Source of the DNA: IDS-8 sp036381215
Lineage (GTDB): Bacteria > Pseudomonadota > Gammaproteobacteria > Steroidobacterales > Woeseiaceae
Assembly (NCBI GenBank): GCA_036381215.1
Contig: DASVDF010000065.1
Coordinates: forward strand, 1-27,368
Length of the DNA stretch: 27,368 bases
Direction: 5' to 3'
Of the stretch, positions 23,041-27,368 are shown in pieces. A program made the position numbers and the translations under genes. The notes under the pieces were generated by a model. It made no database searches. It had not been told where the DNA came from and was given only the letters and a program-made list of their open reading frames with translations. The number at the start of each line of letters is the position of its first letter. The first letter of the stretch is position 1.

Positions 23041-23862
23041 TCACGCACGAACCCGGCTTCGACTGCCGGCTGTCTTGGCGGGCGCAGCTGACGAGCTCGC
23101 CAATAGGCGCTGTTCGACATCACGAACGCCCTTTGGCGAGAGGGTCACTGTTTCAGATGACCTGTCCCACTCGACAAATCTGTCCTTGTGAAGCTGAGCA
23201 AGTACGTGCGATTTGAAGACCGCCGGATTCGAGTACTCCACCCAGGCGATGAGATCCTCCGTTAGCACTGCCGAGTCCTTCGTGGAATACAGAAGGAGGA
23301 GTGCTTGATCTCGTGCAGGGAGACCTTCTCGCAAAACGCGCTTCTTTCCTGCGACCTCCCAGATATCCGGGATCCGCCGGGACGCGAGGCTATCGACAAG
23401 GTCTTGCGCCTCTTCCAATGACAACCCGTGGTGAATTCGAATGAGTTCGCAAACGATCCAGTCTGCGACTGACCCCATGACTTGGGCATCAACCGCATTC
23501 GGATCCACGTCTCCACCTATGTGGCCGATGCCTCTCGTGTTCCGCATGGTGTAGAGAAACGCGAGCGCTCGCGGAATCACGAGCTTCTCCGAATCCGTGA
23601 TCGGCTGTGCTGGCGCACTCGCAATTATCTTGCGACACTCGTCGGGAAAGTTCACGATCTTTTTGCCGAAGGGAGTGTACGTTCCAAGGGCGCGGTGTTG
23701 AAGTAATCGAAGGACGGACTCGCAAAGTTTGCCGACGCTTAATCCGGCGGCGTCCGCCCTCGATTCACTCAGATTTCGCTTAAGCTCAACGTACGATGCG
23801 ACGAGCTTCTCCCTGATTCTACTGGGAACGCCCTGGAGCGCGGCGTTAAGAGGTGATGTCAC
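23041..23862 (-). CDS. Cassette 1b: helical protein with HEPN-type motif and winged-helix end
   Basis: A 273-residue protein. The N-terminal helical half (KLVASYVELKRNLSESRADA, GLSVGKLCESVLRLLQHRAL, VIPRALAFLYTMRNTRGIGH) contains R-N-T-R-G-I-G-H, which fits the HEPN R-x(4-6)-H active-site pattern. The middle reads LSLEEAQDLVDSLASRRIPD and IWEVAGKKRVLREGLPARDQ; the end (AVFKSHVLAQLHKDRFVEWD and TVTLSPKGVRDVEQRLL) is a winged helix. The GTG start overlaps the stop of the upstream gene as GTGA, so the two are translationally coupled. I do not recognise a named family. An RNase toxin or an abortive-infection effector is a plausible but unproven role. Confidence 0.8.
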   Translation of the reverse strand: MTSPLNAALQGVPSRIREKLVASYVELKRNLSESRADAAGLSVGKLCESVLRLLQHRALGTYTPFGKKIVNFPDECRKIIASAPAQPITDSEKLVIPRALAFLYTMRNTRGIGHIGGDVDPNAVDAQVMGSVADWIVCELIRIHHGLSLEEAQDLVDSLASRRIPDIWEVAGKKRVLREGLPARDQALLLLYSTKDSAVLTEDLIAWVEYSNPAVFKSHVLAQLHKDRFVEWDRSSETVTLSPKGVRDVEQRLLASSSAAPAKTAGSRSRVRA

Positions 23863-24326
23863 GGATTCGTGTACTCGTATTGCCCGTCAGCGTTCTTCGC
23901 TCTCTTCAGCTCGCCCGACCTGACCATGCGGGCCAACTTTCCAGAAATCTCGTTGGCTTTGATACGCCGCGCAAGATTTGTTTCGCAATGAGCCAGGATA
24001 TCCTTGATCGTGCGGGGCGACTTGAAGAAGCCCTCTTGGTACACCTTCGTCAGCGTTGCAATTGCACCATCGCCGCTCGAAGCCTTCTTCTTCGCAGATC
24101 TTCCGCCGTCAGCAACCTGGTCGGGCTTCTTTTTCGCGCCGCGCTCCTTCCGACGACTGGCTCTCTGAGGCGGAATGGTGTCTTCGCTCTCTGTGGCGGA
24201 CGACGACGACTGACCCCTCAAAACCAATTCGACGATCCGAAGCTGTACGGCCTCAGACTTGAACTTGTTGATGATATCGGCCAACTCCGCGAGCTGGCTC
24301 TTAATAGCCTCGAAGTCCTTCAACAC
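23859..24326 (-). CDS. Cassette 1a: coiled-coil/winged-helix protein, partner of 1b
   Basis: A 155-residue protein. Residues 1-36 are helical or coiled coil (KDFEAIKSQLAELADIINKF, EAVQLRIVELVL); residues 37-92 form a charged, Ser/Lys-rich linker (SRRKERGAKKKPDQVADGG); residues 95-155 are a winged helix (FKSPRTIKDILAHCETNLAR, IKANEISGKLARMVRSGELK, then RAKNADGQYEY). GTG 24326 with GGGGAGG six bases upstream is the start. It is the first gene after attI, so it takes the strongest position for the cassette promoter. The DNA-binding end, small size and coupling to 1b suggest an antitoxin or regulator. This is inference. Confidence 0.8.
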   Translation of the reverse strand: MLKDFEAIKSQLAELADIINKFKSEAVQLRIVELVLRGQSSSSATESEDTIPPQRASRRKERGAKKKPDQVADGGRSAKKKASSGDGAIATLTKVYQEGFFKSPRTIKDILAHCETNLARRIKANEISGKLARMVRSGELKRAKNADGQYEYTNP

Positions 24327-24372
24327 TGCATGCCTCCCCGCTCAAAAAGCTCAGTCACGGCCTGATCGTGGC

Positions 24373-24648
24373 GCCTAACTAGGAATATACGACTCAACGC
24401 CGGTTATCACGGTTATAGGATGTCGTGTGCGTAGTCATGTCGCTGAAAATGATAGCGCTTTTGCTGACGCGTGCACGAGCGGTGCCGAGATACACTGCCG
24501 TTTTGCAGTTGAGCACCCGCCGGACCGTGGAACGGCGGCATAGCATCATTGAACCGTAGAAGAAAAATCGGCTGCGGATCAGGCGGCTGCATCCGAAGCC
24601 TGGACGGTTTCCTTAGGAACTGATGCTGGTGCTTGCGCTTGTTCCTCC
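24373..24648 (-). promoter_or_regulatory. attI: attI region and likely cassette promoter zone
   Basis: The core GTTAGGC (24379-24373, minus) is the recombination point at which cassette 1 begins. From here to the integrase promoter lies about 270 bp of non-coding DNA, where attI and the cassette promoter Pc are expected. A possible minus-strand -10 is TATATT at 24398-24393, but no matching -35 is convincing. No gene is present in this stretch. Confidence 0.6.
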
Positions 24649-24661
24649 TACTGTTTATTTA
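24633..24661 (+). promoter_or_regulatory. Integrase promoter
   Basis: TTGCGC (24633-24638) and TATTTA (24656-24661) are separated by 17 bp and make a reasonable sigma-70 promoter pointing at the integrase start. The -10 lies within the LexA box, so LexA binding would block it. No second promoter of equal quality is seen before dnaE2. Confidence 0.55.
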
Positions 24662-24668
24662 TACAGTA
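24649..24668 (+). promoter_or_regulatory. LexA (SOS) box
   Basis: The 20-bp site reads TACTG-TTTATTTATA-CAGTA. The outer five bases of each arm are perfect, and the inner CTGT-N8-ACAG fits the LexA consensus of gamma- and betaproteobacteria. It lies 25 bp before the integrase ATG and overlaps the -10. LexA control of integrase is established for several integrons; here the same site also sits upstream of dnaE2. Confidence 0.85.
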
Positions 24669-24693
24669 TTCGACCAGTCGGGGGGTAGGAACG

Positions 24694-25037
24694 ATGCAAG
24701 CGTTCGGGATAGAGCCGCACAAGCCGCGTTTGTTCGATCAGGTGCGGGACGCCTTGCGCCGCAAGCACTACAGCTATCGCACCGAGACGTACCTTCACTG
24801 GATACGCCGTGGCAGGCCATTCGCTCATCCGGTATCACCAAGCCGGCTTCTTGTCATAGCTGTCGCCACTCCTTCGCTACGCATTTACTCGCGAGCGGCC
24901 AAGACATACGCACCATTCAAGAGTTGCTCGGCCATAGCGATGTGAGCACGACCATGATCTACACGCATGTGCTCGGGAAGGGCGCCCGCGGCGTATCCAG
25001 CCCGCTCGATACGTTGCTCCACACGGTCGCTGTTTAG
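24694..25037 (+). pseudogene. intI: Integron integrase, large internal deletion and frameshift
   Basis: ATG 24694 follows GGTAGGA and gives MQAFGIEPHKPRLFDQVRDA then YSYRTETYLHWIRR, the N-terminal SAM-like domain of IntI. At about 24813 the frame and sequence jump to GITKPASCHSCRHSFATHLL, DIRTIQELLGHSDVSTTMIY and THVLGKGARGVSSPL, the C-terminal catalytic end. The HxxR box, the LLGH motif and the nucleophile Tyr remain, but box I Arg and the central domain (about 200 of 320-340 codons) are gone, and the two halves are out of frame. It cannot be an active recombinase. Confidence 0.9.
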
Positions 25038-25073
25038 CCGCATGCCGATTCGCCTTTTGTCGAGGCGCTATTC

Positions 25074-27368
25074 ATGTACGCCGAGCTTCACTGTCTCTCC
25101 AATTTCAGTTTTCTGCGCGGCGCCTCGCATCCGGAGGAGCTGGTCGCGCGGGCGCACGAGCTCGGCTATTCGGCGATCGCGCTGACCGATGAGTGCTCGG
25201 TCGCGGGGGTGGTGCGGGCGCATCTCGCGGCGAAGGAGTACGGGCTCAAGCTTCTGATAGGTTCGGAGTTCGCGCTCGCCGAGGGGCCGCAGGTGGTGCT
25301 GCTGGCGCCGGATCGGGCGGCGTATGGCGATCTCTCCGAGCTGATCACCCGCGGGCGCTGGGCGGCGGAGAAGGGCGCGTATCGGCTGACCGTCGAGGAT
25401 CTGGCGCAGCATTCCGGTCGGTGTCTGGCGCTGTGGGTGCCCGGCAAGGATGGGCTCGACGCGCAGCTCGAATCGCTGCGCGATCTGTTCCCGGACCGGC
25501 TCTGGATCGCCTTCGAATCGCTGCTCGACGGGCGCGATAGGGAGCGGCTCGCGGCGCTGCAGGCGCTCGGGGCGCGCTACGGCGTGCCGCTCGTCGCCGC
25601 CGGCAACGTGCAGATGCACAAGCGCCGCCGCAAGCGGCTGCACGATGTCCTGACCGCGATCCGGCTCGGCACGACGGTCGATGCGGCCGGCTACGCACTC
25701 GCGCCGAACGGCGAGAACTGCCTGCGACCGCGCGCAATGCTCGCGCGGCGCTATCCGCCGGCACTGCTCGCGGAAACCTTGCGCGTCGCCGAGCGCTGCA
25801 CGTTCTCGCTCGACGAGCTGCGCTACGAGTATCCGGACGAGATCGTGCCCGAGGGCGAAACGCCGCAGAGCTACCTGCGCAAGCTCACGGAGCAGGGCAT
25901 GCGCGCCCGCTGGCCCAATGGCGAGCCGCCGAAGGTGCGCCAGCTCGTCGAGCGCGAGCTCGCGCTGATCGCCGAGCTGAAATACGAACCGTACTTCCTC
26001 ACGGTCTACGACGTCGTCAAGTTCGCGCGCGGCCGCAACATCTATTGCCAGGGGCGCGGGAGCGCCGCGAACTCGGCGGTCTGCTTCTGCCTCGGCATCA
26101 CCGAGGTCGACCCCGACCGTATCCACACGCTGTTCGAGCGCTTCATTTCCAGGGAGCGCAACGAGCCGCCCGACATCGACGTCGATTTCGAGCACGAACG
26201 GCGCGAGGAGGTGATCCAGTACATCTACGGCAAGTACGGCCGGGAGCGCGCGGCGCTCGCGGCGACGGTCATCACCTACCGCACGCGGAGCGCGGTGCGC
26301 GACGTCGGCAAGGCGCTCGGGTTCTCGCGAGAGCAGGTCGATCGGCTGGCGAAGAACTTTCAGTGGTGGGACGAGAGCGCGGTGCCGGCGGACAAGGGCG
26401 GCAGCGCGGCGGCGTCGCGCGCGGAGAAGCCGGCGCGCGGGCAGCGCGTGTTCGACGAGCGCCTGCGCGAGGCCGGGTTCGATCCGGAGAATCCGCGCCT
26501 CAGGCTGCTCGTCGATCTGGTGCGGCAGCTGCGTGGCTTTCCGCGGCATCTGTCGCAGCACGTCGGCGGGTTCGTGATCGCGCGCGATTCGCTCGCGCGG
26601 CTCGTGCCGGTCGAGAACGCCGCGATGCCGGAGCGCACCGTGATCCAGTGGGACAAGGACGACATCGAGGCGCTCGGTCTGCTCAAGGTCGACTGCCTCG
26701 GGCTCGGCATGCTCACCGTGCTGCACAAGGCGTTCGATCTGATCGAGAAACACCGGGGGCGCAAGCTCACGCCGGCGACGGTGCCGGCGGAAGATCCCAA
26801 GGTGTACGAGATGATCAGCCGCGCCGACACGATCGGCGTGTTCCAGATCGAGTCGCGCGCGCAGATGTCGATGCTGCCGCGGCTGAAGCCGCGTTGCTTC
26901 TACGACCTCGTGATCGAGATCGCGATCGTCCGCCCGGGCCCGATCCAGGGCAACATGGTGCATCCGTACCTGCGCCGGCGGCAGGGCCTGGAGCCGGTGA
27001 GCTATCCGTCCGACGAAGTGCGGGGCGTGCTCGAGCGCACGCTCGGGGTGCCGATCTTCCAGGAGCAGGTGATCAAGCTCGCGATGGTCGCGGCGGGGTT
27101 CACGGCCGGCGAGGCCGACGGGCTGCGGCGCGCGATGGCCGCGTGGCACCGCCGCGGCGGGCTCGAGCCGTACGAGAAGCGGCTCATCGACGGCATGCGC
27201 GCGAAGGGCTATTCCGAGGAGTACGCGCGCCAGATCTATCGCCAGATTCTCGGCTTCGGCGAGTACGGCTTTCCGGAGTCGCACTCCGCGAGCTTCGCGC
27301 TCCTCGCGTACGTGTCCGCGTGGCTCAAGTGCTACGAGCCGGCGGTGTTCCTGGCCGCTCTTATTAAT
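25074..27368 (+). CDS. dnaE2: Error-prone DNA polymerase DnaE2 (ImuC), N-terminal part; runs off the window
   Basis: The first 765 residues of a C-family polymerase. The N-terminal PHP domain starts MYAELHCLSNFSFLRGASHP with TDECSVAGVVRAHLAAKEYG; the palm carries PPDIDVDFEHERREEVIQYI near residue 365 (first catalytic Asp pair) and LLKVDCLGLGMLTVLHKAFD near 540 (third Asp). Other DnaE2 marks are CQGRGSAANSAVCFCLGITE, LSQHVGGFVIARDSLARLVP and EYGFPESHSASFALLAYVSA. ATG 25074 has GAGG eight bases upstream. DnaE2 does translesion synthesis in the SOS response with ImuA/ImuB; these are not upstream here. The gene is 36 bp after the intI remnant and may share its LexA-controlled promoter. Confidence 0.95.
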   Translation, partial: MYAELHCLSNFSFLRGASHPEELVARAHELGYSAIALTDECSVAGVVRAHLAAKEYGLKLLIGSEFALAEGPQVVLLAPDRAAYGDLSELITRGRWAAEKGAYRLTVEDLAQHSGRCLALWVPGKDGLDAQLESLRDLFPDRLWIAFESLLDGRDRERLAALQALGARYGVPLVAAGNVQMHKRRRKRLHDVLTAIRLGTTVDAAGYALAPNGENCLRPRAMLARRYPPALLAETLRVAERCTFSLDELRYEYPDEIVPEGETPQSYLRKLTEQGMRARWPNGEPPKVRQLVERELALIAELKYEPYFLTVYDVVKFARGRNIYCQGRGSAANSAVCFCLGITEVDPDRIHTLFERFISRERNEPPDIDVDFEHERREEVIQYIYGKYGRERAALAATVITYRTRSAVRDVGKALGFSREQVDRLAKNFQWWDESAVPADKGGSAAASRAEKPARGQRVFDERLREAGFDPENPRLRLLVDLVRQLRGFPRHLSQHVGGFVIARDSLARLVPVENAAMPERTVIQWDKDDIEALGLLKVDCLGLGMLTVLHKAFDLIEKHRGRKLTPATVPAEDPKVYEMISRADTIGVFQIESRAQMSMLPRLKPRCFYDLVIEIAIVRPGPIQGNMVHPYLRRRQGLEPVSYPSDEVRGVLERTLGVPIFQEQVIKLAMVAAGFTAGEADGLRRAMAAWHRRGGLEPYEKRLIDGMRAKGYSEEYARQIYRQILGFGEYGFPESHSASFALLAYVSAWLKCYEPAVFLAALIN

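Larger units (their letters stand above)
20136..25037 (-). mobile_element. Integron: five attC-bounded cassettes, attI core and dead integrase gene
   Basis: Five attC sites (20136-20225, 20438-20501, 21074-21161, 22207-22332, 22905-23030) alternate with genes all on the minus strand, and the integrase gene lies to the right, transcribed the other way, which is the standard integron layout. An attI-type GTTAGGC core at 24379-24373 marks the entry point. In three cassettes the stop codon lies within the attC R'' box. Base composition of cassettes 3-4 is clearly lower in GC than the flanks. The integrase gene has a large internal deletion, so new cassettes are unlikely to be captured. Confidence 0.88.

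Noticed and set aside
24380..24648. A specific Pc promoter for the cassettes
   Set aside because: Several TATA-like hexamers occur, but none has a good -35 at 16-18 bp on the minus strand; left as a zone only.
25068..27284. Very long minus-strand open frame opposite dnaE2
   Set aside because: It is the antisense shadow of a high-GC gene; the translation is Arg/Ala/His-rich without family likeness, while the plus strand is an unmistakable polymerase.
1..27368. CRISPR arrays, tRNA and rRNA genes
   Set aside because: No regularly spaced identical repeats and no cloverleaf or rRNA-like segments were seen on either strand.

Overview
The window is GC-rich chromosomal DNA from a proteobacterium. 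A gammaproteobacterium of the Steroidobacterales/Xanthomonadales kind is my best guess. The reasons are the codon bias, the beta-class GST, a DnaE2 error-prone polymerase, a CTGT-N8-ACAG LexA box and the integron attC types. No rRNA or marker gene is present, so the taxon is an inference.

Positions 1-19670 are accessory chromosome. They hold small intact genes: GST, cupin, three methyltransferases, an ankyrin protein, VOC, dihydrofolate-reductase-like, CBS, LRR, NTF2-like/hydrolase pair, AraC, HxlR, a secreted GPxG-repeat protein and an esterase. Between them lie many broken genes: RidA, LuxR, SDR, alpha/beta hydrolase, AraC, two copies of a LysR head, DUF3106, DUF2306, TetR, a Mu-like gpG, Tag and a HolA-like piece. 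IS21-like end repeats and a dispersed repeat of about 100 bp sit among these scraps. Several breaks are single-base changes in short homopolymers, so some may be assembly errors rather than decay.

Positions 20136-25037 are an integron. Five attC sites bound five cassettes, all read right to left, and a sixth possible cassette lacks an attC. An attI-type core lies at 24373, and a divergent integrase gene starts at 24694. Integrase has lost roughly 200 internal codons, including catalytic box I, so the array should be frozen unless integrase is supplied in trans. Three cassettes encode proteins with a HEPN-type R-x(4-6)-H motif. The first carries a coupled two-gene unit, and the third pairs a HEPN-like gene with a 4-fold-beta-flower-like protein.

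Positions 25074-27368 hold the start of dnaE2, 36 bp after the integrase remnant and on the same strand. The integrase promoter still has an excellent LexA box (24649-24668). The simplest reading is that an SOS-controlled integrase promoter now reads into an SOS mutagenesis polymerase. The integron with its HEPN cassettes and this promoter-polymerase arrangement are the most interesting parts of the window.
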